NCBI GenBank assembly: GCA_963715485.1
Contig: OY970244.1
Coordinates: forward strand, 558,001 to 622,000
From: SG8-30 sp963715485
Lineage (GTDB): Bacteria; Pseudomonadota; Gammaproteobacteria; Steroidobacterales; Steroidobacteraceae
Direction: 5' to 3'
Length of the DNA stretch: 64,000 nucleotides
The notes under the pieces are model-generated. The model worked only from the letters and a program-made list of their open reading frames with translations. It had not been told where the DNA came from and did not search any database. A program made the position numbers and the translations under genes. Positions 53,588-62,371 of the stretch are shown in pieces (the stretch's first letter is position 1; each line of letters starts with the position of its first letter).

Positions 53588-53602
53588 GTTCGGGGTCCTC
53601 TG

Positions 53603-54451
53603 TCAGGGCCTGGACGTGGAGGCGGCGAGTCCGGCCGCCGGCTGCGGCAAGCTGGGCTCGCCGGCGTAGCGGCGGATGACGGGCAGTTGTTTGCGCAGGG
53701 CACGGTCCACGACCCGCGGCAGGACGGCGTTGAGCCGGGCGAAGAACTTCTCGGGCCAGCCGACGACGGCCTCGGGTGTGCCGCGCTCCAGCAGGATGCA
53801 GGCCGTGCGGGCGACGGCTTGCGGCGTGTCCATCGCCACGCCGAGTTCCCTGTTCATCTGCTCCACCGCGGTGCTATTCATCCCAGTGCGGGTCGCGCGC
53901 GGGGCGAGGTGGTGGACGAGGACGCTGCTGCCGGCAAGTTCGCGTCGCAGCGCCTCGCTGAAGCCGCGCAGCGCAAACTTGGTGGCCGAGTAAGTCGCGA
54001 AACCCGGATAGCCGATGCTGCCGAAGGCCGAGCCGATGTTCAGCACGGCGGCTTCGGGGTGGCGTTGCAGCGACGGCAGCAGGGCATGGCACAGGTGCAG
54101 CGGCGCCAGCAGGTTGATGGCCACCGCGCGGTCGATGGCGGCCGCGGACTGGTCTTCGAACAGCCCGAAATCGCTGATCCCGGCGTTGTTCACCAGCACG
54201 TTGATGCCGCCACGCCAGCTCGCAGCGGCGTCGCAGACGGCCTGGCGGCCCGTCTCCGTGGCCAGGTCGCCGGCGACGGTGGCGATCCGATCACGCGGCG
54301 CGTCCAGCGACGCCGCGGTCGCCTCCAGCAGCGTCGTATCGCGTCCCGCCAGCATCACCGCGGCGCCCCGCGAGGCGAGTTCGGCGGCGATGGCACTGCC
54401 GATGCCGCCGCCGGCCCCGGTCAACAGGACCCTTGCGTTGCCGAGCTTCAT
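53603..54451 (-). CDS. SDR-family oxidoreductase (DltE/SadH-like)
   Basis: A 282-residue short-chain dehydrogenase: cofactor-binding VLLTGAGGGIGSAIAAEL, VLVNNAGISDFGLF, LNIGSAFGSIGYPG (catalytic Ser), YSATKFALRGFSEAL (Tyr-x3-Lys), and APRATRTGM. The C-terminal 50 residues, including PEAVVGWPEKFFARLNAV, resemble SDRs that act on long lipophilic substrates. It is part of the cluster with the haem-oxygenase-fold gene, ligase and haemolysin-family gene (overlap ATGA at 54448-54451). Substrate unknown, probably a fatty or alkyl compound. Confidence 0.8.
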   Translation of the reverse strand: MKLGNARVLLTGAGGGIGSAIAAELASRGAAVMLAGRDTTLLEATAASLDAPRDRIATVAGDLATETGRQAVCDAAASWRGGINVLVNNAGISDFGLFEDQSAAAIDRAVAINLLAPLHLCHALLPSLQRHPEAAVLNIGSAFGSIGYPGFATYSATKFALRGFSEALRRELAGSSVLVHHLAPRATRTGMNSTAVEQMNRELGVAMDTPQAVARTACILLERGTPEAVVGWPEKFFARLNAVLPRVVDRALRKQLPVIRRYAGEPSLPQPAAGLAASTSRP

Positions 54452-55135
54452 GCGCTCCTCCTCAGTTCCTGCGCGGGGCGCGCAGCGCGCTCGTCCAGGC
54501 CGCGGAACACGTTGCCGTACAGCCAGAAGATCCCCCTGGCGCAGTGGATGACGGCGTCGCGATCCGACGGGTCGTCCAGGCGGCCGAGGATTTCGGCAAG
54601 GTGGTGGACATGCTCCTGGTCCAGCTCGCCGTGGCTGCGCAGGTAGCTGAAGGCCCGCGACGGCAGGCCGAGGCTGGCCTGGATCCGGTCCGCGGCACGC
54701 AGCGCGAGCGAGACGCTGGTGCCCTCGAGCACGTAGACCATACCGAAGAAGCCGACCGGGTTGCCGCGGGTCACGGTGTCGTAGGCATAGGCGACCATCG
54801 CCTCGGTGGCCACGTCCGGCCGGGAGGCTGCGGCAGCAACGCGGTCCCCGCCGGCATGTTCAATGTCGTTCAGGATCCACTGCTCGTGACCGGTCTCCTC
54901 CTCCAGGTAATGCAGGATCGGATCGCGCAGCCAGCCGGTGCCGGTCGGGCAGGCCGGCGCCGGTGGCGATCAGCAGCGGCACGGTGTGCCGCACGTGGTG
55001 GTAGGCCTGCGTCAGGAAGGCGACGTACTGCTGGCGCGTGATGTCGCCGGCCATGCAGCGCTGGATGATCGGGGCCGAGACGAGGTAGTCACGGTCGGGG
55101 GCGGTCTCGCGAGCGAGTTGCTCGTTCAGGTTCAT
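54448..55135 (-). pseudogene. TenA/PqqC-like (haem-oxygenase fold) iron-containing redox protein, one frame change
   Basis: About 228 residues. MNLNEQLARETAPDRDYLVS and YVAFLTQAYHHVRHTVPLLI at the start, then in the other frame TGWLRDPILHYLEEETGHEQ and SRPDVATEAMVAYAYDTVTR, GNPVGFFGMVYVLEGTSVSL, and GELDQEHVHHLAEILGRL. Helical bundle with His and Glu residues able to bind a di-iron centre (EEETGHEQW, QEHVHHL). The frame changes near 54950 in a GCCGGTGCCGG-like stretch. Family members act on fatty or small substrates by oxygenation; the reaction here is not known. It overlaps the SDR start and lies downstream of the AMP ligase. Confidence 0.7.
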
Positions 55136-56633
55136 GATCGGTCTCTCGTTCAGGAAGCAGGTCTTGCTGGTACAGGGCGTCGAGTTGCTCGCCGTAGCGC
55201 GCGGCAATCGCCTCGCGACGCAGCCGGCCGTTGGCCATCAGGCAGCCCGTCATCGAAGGAAAGGGGGGTCGTTGTCCGCCACCACCGGCGTAGCCGCGCG
55301 TAATCCGGGAGCCGGGCGTCGGCCGACTCGATCGCTCGGCCGACGTCCACGGCCGGCACGTCGGCGGCGGCGCTCACCAGCGCGACCGCATAGGGCGGGA
55401 CTCGCCAAAGACCATCACGTGACGGATGGGGCGAACTGCCGGATTTCCTGCTCGACCCACTCGGGTGTGACGGTTGCGGCCGAGGCTCGTGATGAACATG
55501 TTCCGGCGCCGGCCGCGGATCGTGACGAAGCCCTCCTCGTCCAGCGCGCCGAGGTCTCCTGTGGCCAGTTCCGCGACCGGTTGCCGCGGCGGATCGCCGA
55601 GGTAACCGAGGAAGGTCGTGCCGGAGACCAGGATCTCCCCGTCCTCGGCGACCCGCAGGCGGGCATGCGGCAAGGGACGCCGACCGTCCCCGGGCGACGC
55701 GCCTCCGGCGTGTTCAGGGCAGACCACCGAGGCGTACTCGCTCAGGCCGTACCCTTCGTACACGGGAATGCCGATCGCGGCGGCGCGCTCGAGCAGCAAC
55801 GGAGGTACGGCCGCGCCGCCTACCGCGACGAAGCGCAGCGACGGCGGCAGGGCCAGCCGCTCTGCGCGGCAAGCACGAGCAGCTGCAGGTAACTTCCGGC
55901 ACGCAGAATCAGGCTTCGGGACGGGACCCGGCGATGCAGGCGAGCAACCGCGAGGGGTCGGGCCCGGCATAGCCCATCCCCGTGACGCCGCTTCCCGGCA
56001 GCAGGCAGGTAGCGCCCCGAACAGCGGGGCGTACAGGCCGGCGATGTTCTCGAGCAGGGTCGGCAGCGGCAGCAGGCAGAGATGGCGCGACAGGGGCAGC
56101 GAGGCGGTGGCCGTGGCGAGCGCGCAGGCCACGGTCTCCAGCTGCGCCGCGGACAGGCAGACGCCCGGGCGCGGACGTGCTGCGCGACGTGTAGGTGACC
56201 TTGGCGGGTCCTGTGGCTGTCGCAGCCGGGCAGACGGATCGACGCTGCGGCGGAACATCGCCAGACCTGTCCGCTCCGACCGCGCGGCCAGGTGCCAGCC
56301 CGCCAGCGACTCCTGTGCATCCTGCGGCGTGTCGGTCAGCAGGCAGTCGATGCCGGCATCGTCGAGAGCGTGCAGGCGCTGCGCCAGGGTGAAGTAGGAC
56401 GGCAACCGGACCGACAGTGCGCCGTCGAGATGCAGGGCAGGTCGGCAACGGCCCAGCCGAGGCCGTTGTCGGCCAGCAGTGCGAAACGCTCGCCACCGCC
56501 GTCGCGAAGCCAGCGCCGCTCAGCCGCCACCTGGCTGCCGAGCTCGCCGTAGGTGAGCGAGCGCTGCCCCTCCTGCAGGGCGATGCGGCCGCGCGGGGCG
56601 CGGCGCAGCGCGTCGGCGAGCGCGCTAATGATC
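55132..56633 (-). pseudogene. AMP-forming acyl-CoA synthetase/ligase-like protein, many frame changes
   Basis: Across at least six frame changes (about 56430, 56200, 56005, 55900, 55475, 55390) one product of about 500 residues is readable. It has a beginning IISALADALRRAPRGRIALQ, ATP-binding VTYTSRSTSAP (a variant of TSGTTGxPKG; Gly/Thr residues are replaced), LCLLPLPTLLENIAGLYAPL, GIPVYEGYGLSEYASVV, ATGDLGALDEEGFVTIRGRR and NMFITSLGRN, and a late LMANGRLRREAIAARYGEQL. It would activate a carboxylic acid as acyl-AMP. No ATG is found; a probable start at about 56633 overlaps the stop of the upstream gene. Also possible: a natural fusion to the upstream haemolysin-family domain. Confidence 0.55.
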
Positions 56634-57258
56634 CTGCTCCCGCGCGTGAAGGCCGCGAGGCGCCAGCTCTCGGGCAGGTAGCCGGCGAACACGCGCGGGT
56701 CGTTGTCGTAGTACCCGCCCCACGCGTCCACGCCGCCCGCCACGCGCGCACCGTCGGCGCGCGCCAGCTCGACCAGCGGTGCGCCGAAGCCGAGCAGGAT
56801 CTGCCGCACAGTGCGCGTGGCCGTGAAGACGATCCAGCTGAAGTCGCGGGCCAGCAGGTAGGCGGGCAGCTCGGCGATCATGCGCACCGCGCCGCGGCAG
56901 TTGCCTGCGGCGAGGTTGCCCACCTCGACGATGTCGGACCGCCGAAGCAGCTTGCCGGTAGCGCCGGCGATGGCGTTCTCGACCGGCTGGTCGAGGTAGT
57001 GCTCGAGGTAGAGGGGCATCGCCGCCGCGGCGCGCAGGCCCAGCACCCCCCGCAGCCGTTCGGTGGGGTCGCGGAAGCCAAGCAGCGAGGGCATGAAGGT
57101 ATCGACCTGGGCGGCGTGCGAGCGGGCGAACGCACGCGAACGAATGCCTCGAGCTCAGGCCGTTCGGGATCGCCCCGGCGGGCTTCCGCCAGCTGCAGGC
57201 GGCCCGTCCGGGCCGCCGCGACCCGGGGCGGTTCCATGTCGGTCATTTCCAGGTTCAT
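56625..57258 (-). pseudogene. Thermostable-haemolysin family protein, one or two frame changes
   Basis: About 210 residues: MNLEMTDMEPPRVAAARTGR, EAFVRVRS with a frame change near 57115, then FMPSLLGFRDPTERLRGVLG, PLYLEHYLDQPVENAIAG, RRSDIVEVGNLAAGNCRGAV, and SWIVFTATRTVRQILLGFGA. These match the thermostable haemolysin (delta-VPH-like) family, which has a GNAT-like fold. The family is named from Vibrio haemolytic protein, but members have no proven membrane-lytic action in most genomes. It precedes an AMP ligase, haem-oxygenase-fold protein and SDR, suggesting a small lipid or metabolite pathway. A TAG at 56625 would close it if one frame change near 56640 is allowed. Confidence 0.65.
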
Positions 57259-57488
57259 CTCGTCCAAGCGGTGGCTCCTCGGGAGGCGGGTTGCGACGTG
57301 GGGAAGTGGGCCTCGCTCCTGGGTTAGACGGCGGGACACGCTGGAATCAATCGCGGCCGTGCATGCAATGAACAATGTCGTTCGTCATCAAATGCTTAGG
57401 ATCCCCGACACGGCGGCCGGGCCCGTCCGGCGATTGATTTGCGGCGGCACCTCCGTCTAACTCCACGCAAAGGATGAGGAGCCGTGCC

Positions 57489-58099
57489 GTGACCGAGGAC
57501 CGCGAACTGGTGAAGGCGATGCTGGAGGGCGACGAGCGCGCCTTCACGCGCTTCTTCGACACCTATTTCCCGCGCGTCTACCGGTTCGCGCTGCCGCGGG
57601 TGAACCGCAGCGAGCACCTCGCAAAGGACGTGGTGCAGGCGACACTGGTGAAGGCGATGCGCAAGCTCGGCACGTGGCGCGGCGAAGCGTCGCTGTTCAC
57701 CTGGCTGTGCCAGATCTGCCGGCGCGAGATCGCCGACAACCTGCGCTCGCAGCGGCGCCATGCTCGAACGTGGTGCTGCTGGAGGACAGCGCGGAGGTCC
57801 GGGCGGCGCTCGAGTCCATCGAGGCGCCGGCCATCGACGATCCGTTGCGCCATGCGAACGCCGAGGAAGTCCGGCGGCTGGTGCATGCCGTGCTCGACCG
57901 GCTGCCCGGCCGGTATGGCGAGGCGCTCGAGTGGAAGTACGTGGAGGGGCACTCGGTCGAGGAGATCGGGGAACGGCTGGGTATAGGCCAGACGGCCGCG
58001 CAGTCGCTGCTGGCCCGTGCACGGGTCGCATTCCGGGAGGGGCTCGAGTCCGTCTTCGGCGCGTCGGCCGCCGACGTGCTGGCAGGGCTGGAGGCCTAG
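57489..58099 (+). pseudogene. ECF sigma factor (FecI-like), one frame change
   Basis: About 203 residues. Sigma2 has VKAMLEGDERAFTRFFDTYF, RVYRFALPRV, LAKDVVQATLVKAMRKLGTW and FTWLCQICRREIADNLRSQR; the frame changes at about 57765, then sigma4 has LDRLPGRYGEALEWKYVEGH and SVEEIGERLGIGQTAAQSLL. GAGGAG about eight bases before the GTG at 57489 suggests that start. It directs RNA polymerase to target promoters. FecR-like and TonB receptor genes follow (11 bp and about 60 bp), so it is part of a cell-surface signalling unit. Confidence 0.8.
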
Positions 58100-58110
58100 G
58101 GGAAAAGTTG

Positions 58111-59099
58111 ATGAACGAAAACGAACCGATCGGGACGGCGGGCGAGGACGTGCTGGGCGCGCTGCTCGCAGCCAGCGGCGCGCGAGCGACGCCGGCCGAG
58201 GAACAGCGTCAACAGGTGCGCGACGCGGTTGAGGCCGAGTGGCGGTCACTGGTGGTGGCCCGCCACCGCCGCCGCCGGGTTGCCGGCTGGGCCGCCGCGG
58301 CCGCAGTAGCCGGCGTCGCCGTCTCTGCCTGGCTGGTCCGGCCGCTGGTGTTGCCGCCCCGGAACAGTTCGCGCGCCTGGCCCGGGTGGAAGGCGCCGTG
58401 GAGTATCGGGATGGCCTCGACGATGACTGGCGGCATGTACAGGAAGGCGCCCTGGTCTCGTCCGGATCGGCGCTGCGGACCGGCGACGCCGGCCGCGCCG
58501 CAATGGAACTCGACGACGGCGTGACGCTGCGCCTTGATCGTGGAACCCGGCTCGCCTTCGCTTCCCCGGAGCTGGCCTCCCTCAAGGCGGGCGCCGTGTA
58601 CGTGGACGCCGGAAAGGGCGATGCACCAAGCTCGCGCAGTTTCGCGTTGGAAACCGCCTTCGGCGACGTGCGGCACCTGGGCACGCAGTACGAGGCCGGC
58701 TGCTCGCTGGAGCGCTGCGCGTGGCGGTCCGCGAGGGCAGCGTGGGCATCGGGCGGGGCGCGGGCGAACAGGTCGCCGCAGCGGGGAGCAGTTGCTGTTG
58801 ACCGGGACGGGTGTGCAGCGTTCGGCGCTGCCGCCCTACGACGGCCAGTGGGCGTGGGTCGCAAGCGTGACGCCGCCATTCGAGATCGAGGGTCGCTCGG
58901 TCGCGGAGTTCCTGGCGTGGGCCGCGCGTGAGACCGGTCGCGAAGTGGCCTACACCACCCCGGCCGCAGCGCAGCGGGCGCAGGGGATCGTGCTGCGTGG
59001 CTCGGTCTCGGGGCTGGCGCCGAACAGGCGGTCAGGGCCGTCCTGTCCACCACGTCGTTGCAACCGAGGCTCGAGACGGAACGCATCCTGGTGGAGTGA
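58111..59099 (+). pseudogene. FecR-like transmembrane sensor/anti-sigma with C-terminal STN-like part, three frame changes
   Basis: About 329 residues. Start ATG 58111 has GGGGAAAAG before it. N-terminal cytoplasmic part (NENEPIGTAGEDVLGALLAA), one membrane span (AGWAAAAAVAGVAVSAWLV), FecR domain (RVEGAVEYRDGLDDDW, SGSALRTGDAGRAAMELD, GVTLRLDRGTRLAFASPELA, ETAFGDVRHLGTQYEA), and a C-terminal region (RSVAEFLAWAARETGREVAY, RAQGIVLRGSVSGLAPEQAV) that looks like an STN domain. Frame changes are needed near 58360, 58715 and 58790, with one more near 59025. The stop is at 59097. It senses a signal from the TonB receptor and frees the sigma factor. Confidence 0.7.
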
Positions 59100-59159
59100 C
59101 GGCGGGGCCGCAGGCGGCGGCCCGTCGGCTACAATGCCTGGCGCCCGGACGCGCTGCCG

Positions 59160-61499
59160 GTGCAATCGAAGTCGAGCCCTTGCCGCCCCCACGAGACTCC
59201 TGCCGACTGTCTTTCCTGCGCATTGCCGCCTTGCTGGCCTGGGCGTCTTGGGTGCCCGTTGCGTTCGCTGCGCCGCCCTACGCCGGCAGGACGCTTGAGG
59301 ACGTGCTCCGCGAGTTCCCCGCCGCGGCTTGCAGCTGGTCTACAGCACCGACATCGTCCCCTCGACGCTGGTGGTAGTGCGCGAGCCGGCCGCGCTGACG
59401 ACCTCGCGGTGCTGCAGTCATCGCTCGCCGAGCACGGGTTGCGCGCCGAGGAAGTGGGGCAGGGCCTCTATGCCGTAGTGCGTGCACTTGCCGCGAATCC
59501 GCCAGGCGGGAACGGGCCGCTGCCCGCGCCAGTCGCCTCGCTGGAGAGCGTCGTCATCAGCGCCAGCCGCTATTCGCTGGCTGCAGACATCCCCGAGGTC
59601 CACACCTTCCTGACCCAGGAACAGCTGGATGCCATCCCGCGGCTCGGGGAGGACTCGCTGAAGGCGGTGCAGCGCCTGCCGGGGGCCGCCACCAACGGGC
59701 TGTCCGGACTGGCCCACATCCGCGGCGGCGAACAGGACGAGACGCTGGTCATGTTCGACGGGCTGGCGCTCTACGAGCCTTTTCACCTGCGTCTGTTGCA
59801 GGGCCCGGTCAGCCTGCTGGACGAGCGGATCGTGGCGGGCCTGGATGTCTATACCGGCGGCTTCACCGCGGACTACGGCGACCGGATGAGCGCCATCATC
59901 GATGCACGCTCGGTGCAGCCGGACCCCGACCGTTACTACGAGCTGGGCCTGAGCCTGTTGCACGCCAGTGCTCTGGCGTCGCAGCGCTTCGGCGATGGCC
60001 GGGGTCAGTGGCTCGCTTCATTCCGCCGCAGCAACCTCGACCTAGTCGCCGACGCGATGGAGTCGGATCTCGGCGAGCCGCAATATCTCGACGGTTTTGC
60101 GCGCGTGGACTATGCGCTCTCCGACCGCACGCGCGGCAGCCTGCACCTGCTGCTCGCCGCCGACAACGCGCGGGTAGCGAACTCGGCCGGCACCGAGGAG
60201 GCGGACGTGGAGTACCGCAACGCCTACCTCTGGGCAACGCTCGAGCACGACTGGTCCGCGCGCTGGAAGGGACGCGCGGTGCTGTCCTATACCGACGTGT
60301 CCTCGTCGCGCAAAGGCATCGTCGACGAGCCGGGCCGGCGCAGCGGCGAGGTCGACGATGAACGCGACTACGACGTGCTCGGGCTGGCGCTGGACGGCCG
60401 GTATGCCTCGGAACACTGGTTGCATCGCTTCGGCGTAGACCTGCGGACCCTGTCGGCTACCTACGACTACTCCGGGCAGGTCCGCTTCGAGCCCGGTTAT
60501 CCCTTCCCGGGCAGCCCCGCCGTGCAGATCGACCGTGAACTGGCGCCGACGCCGTCCGGCGCCCATGTCGCGGCCTGGTTCACGACCCGCTGGCAGTGGA
60601 CGGATGCGCTGACGGCCGAGCTGGGGCTGCGATGGGACCACCAGACCTACGCCGACGACTCGGACAGCCAGTTCGCTCCGCGCTTCAACCTGGCCTGGTC
60701 GCTGGGAGGTGGCGCGCGCCTGCTGGCGGCCTGGGGCCGTTACCAGCAGTTCCAGGGCATCGATGAACTGCAGGTCGAGGACGGCATCGACCGCTTCCAG
60801 CCGGCGCAGTACGCGGATCACCTGATCCTGGGCCTGGAGCATCAGCTCGGCGCCGGCTTTACGCTGCGTGCCGAGGCCTATCGCAAGGACTATGGCGGCC
60901 CGAAATTCCGCTACGAGAACCTGTTCGACCCCCTGTCGCTGGTGCCCGAACTGCGGTGGGATCGCGTGCGCATCGCACCCGGGACCGCGCGCGCGGACGG
61001 CTTTGAGCTGCTGCTGACGCGCAGTGCCGACGACCCCTGGAGTGGCTGGTTCAGCTACGCCTGGTCGAAGGTGGAGGATCGCGAGGCCGGCATTGCCACG
61101 CGCCGCAGCTGGGACCAGTCGCATGCGGTGAGCGCGGGCCTCGGCTGGACCGACGGGCGCTGGCACGCCACGGTCGCCGGCACCTACCACACCGGCTGGC
61201 CCGTCACGTCGGTCGGCATCGTCGACGGTGCTGCCGGGGAGGCCGTGGTGGCGGGGCCGCGCAACGCGGCCCGCTACGGCTACTTCGCCTCGCTCGACCT
61301 GCGCCTGAGCCGTGACTTCGAGCTGGACCGTGGCACGCTGATCGCCTTCGTGGAACTCAGCAACGCGCTGGACCGCCGCAACCCCTGCTGTACTGACTTC
61401 GGCTACGAGGTCGGGGACGACGGCACCCTCACGCTCGAGAAGGACATCCGGCACTGGCTGCCGCTGGTGCCCAACCTCGGTGTGTTGTGGAAGTTCTGA
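59160..61499 (+). pseudogene. TonB-dependent receptor with STN domain, N-terminal frame changes
   Basis: About 780 residues. The signal (LSFLRIAALLAWASWVPVAFA) and STN domain (TLEDVLREFPAAGLQLVYST, ALDDLAVLQSSLAEHGLRAE) are split over three frames near 59205, 59325 and 59397. From about 59430 onward the frame is clean: plug (SRYSLAADIPEVHTFLTQEQ, HIRGGEQDETLVMFDGL, GGFTADYGDRMSAIIDA) and a barrel ending LPLVPNLGVLWKF. It would bind an unknown ligand and signal through FecR to the sigma factor. The start is approximate (GTG 59160). TACAAT near 59131 could be a -10 box or a coincidence. Confidence 0.75.
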
Positions 61500-61506
61500 G
61501 CGCGCC

Positions 61507-61707
61507 TCAGCGCCGCAACAACCACGCGACCAGACTGACCAGTGCGCTCACCACGATCATGGTCGTGAGCGGAAAGAACACCTTCATGCCCGGACGGTCG
61601 ATGACGATGTCCCCGGGCAGGCGGCCGAAGGGCAGCTTGCCGAGCCATGGCCAGAGCAGCCCGACAAGAACGATGAGGATCCCGATGATGATGAGCGTGC
61701 GCTGCAT
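61507..61707 (-). CDS. DUF2905 small membrane protein
   Basis: A 66-residue protein: hydrophobic MQRTLIIIGILIVLVGLLWP, then LGKLPFGRLPGDIVIDRPGM (the family motif with GRLPGDI), then the second helix VFFPLTTMIVVSALVSLVAW. Length and motif are those of DUF2905. The gene is convergent with the TonB receptor. The function is unknown. Confidence 0.85.
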   Translation of the reverse strand: MQRTLIIIGILIVLVGLLWPWLGKLPFGRLPGDIVIDRPGMKVFFPLTTMIVVSALVSLVAWLLRR

Positions 61708-61851
61708 GGGACGATATTAGCCGGGAATGACCCGGGTTCCGCTCGCAGTCCCGCTGGCGATGGCACAGAATACATGCTGCCCGGGCCGGGCTGGCGGCCA
61801 GGGTGAGCCGACAGACCAGCCGATTCATGCTGCAGAAGAGGGGGGACACTC

Positions 61852-62370
61852 ATGCAGTTTCTCGACGCGGGGCTTCGCGCCCGGCGCCGCGGCGCCGTCG
61901 CCGCGGTCGCCCTGGTTTCCACGCTGCTGACCGGCCTGCTGCCATCGGCGCAGGCTGCCGACGACCCGCAGGTCGCGCGCGGTCGTTACCTGGTCGCGAT
62001 CGCCGGATGCAACGACTGCCACACGCCCGGGTATCACTTCAGCGGCGAGGCCGACGAGTCGGTGTGGCTCACCGGCGACGTCGTGGGCTTCCACGGTCCC
62101 TGGGGCACGACCTATCCGCCCAACCTGCGCCTCACCGTGCAGAACCTCACCGAGGAACAGTGGCTCATCTTCGCCCGCACGCCGCGGCGACCGATGATGC
62201 CGTGGTGGGCCCTGCGCGACATGACCGACGAGGACCTCGTCGCGATCTACCGCTACATCAGGCACCTCGGTCCGGCCGGCAAGCCGGCGCCCGGGGCGCT
62301 GCCGCCGGGACAGGAACCGCCGGAGCCGGTGATCCGCGCGCCGGCCGCGCCGCCGGGCGCGGCCCACTGA
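61852..62370 (+). CDS. Periplasmic c-type cytochrome
   Basis: A 172-residue exported protein. The signal (GAVAAVALVSTLLTGLLPSAQA) is followed by VARGRYLVAIAGCNDCHTPG, a single CxxCH haem site (CNDCH), and later Met residues (RRPMMPWWALRDMTDEDLVA) that may supply the sixth ligand. The C-terminal 30 residues are proline-rich. Cytochromes like this act as electron acceptors for periplasmic or membrane molybdopterin dehydrogenases such as isoquinoline 1-oxidoreductase-like ones; the partial gene on the opposite strand encodes such an enzyme. It is convergent, with one base between the stop codons. Confidence 0.85.
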   Translation: MQFLDAGLRARRRGAVAAVALVSTLLTGLLPSAQAADDPQVARGRYLVAIAGCNDCHTPGYHFSGEADESVWLTGDVVGFHGPWGTTYPPNLRLTVQNLTEEQWLIFARTPRRPMMPWWALRDMTDEDLVAIYRYIRHLGPAGKPAPGALPPGQEPPEPVIRAPAAPPGAAH

Positions 62371-62371
62371 T

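Noticed and set aside
56641..56665. Natural fusion of haemolysin-family and AMP-ligase domains
   Set aside because: The frame is continuous across the boundary, but a TAG stop lies in a neighbouring frame just where the first domain ends and other frame changes are frequent here. I annotate two genes but cannot exclude fusion.
59129..59150. TACAAT at 59130 as a promoter for the receptor gene
   Set aside because: No good -35 box at 16-18 bases upstream, and the region lies in a dense operon; not called.
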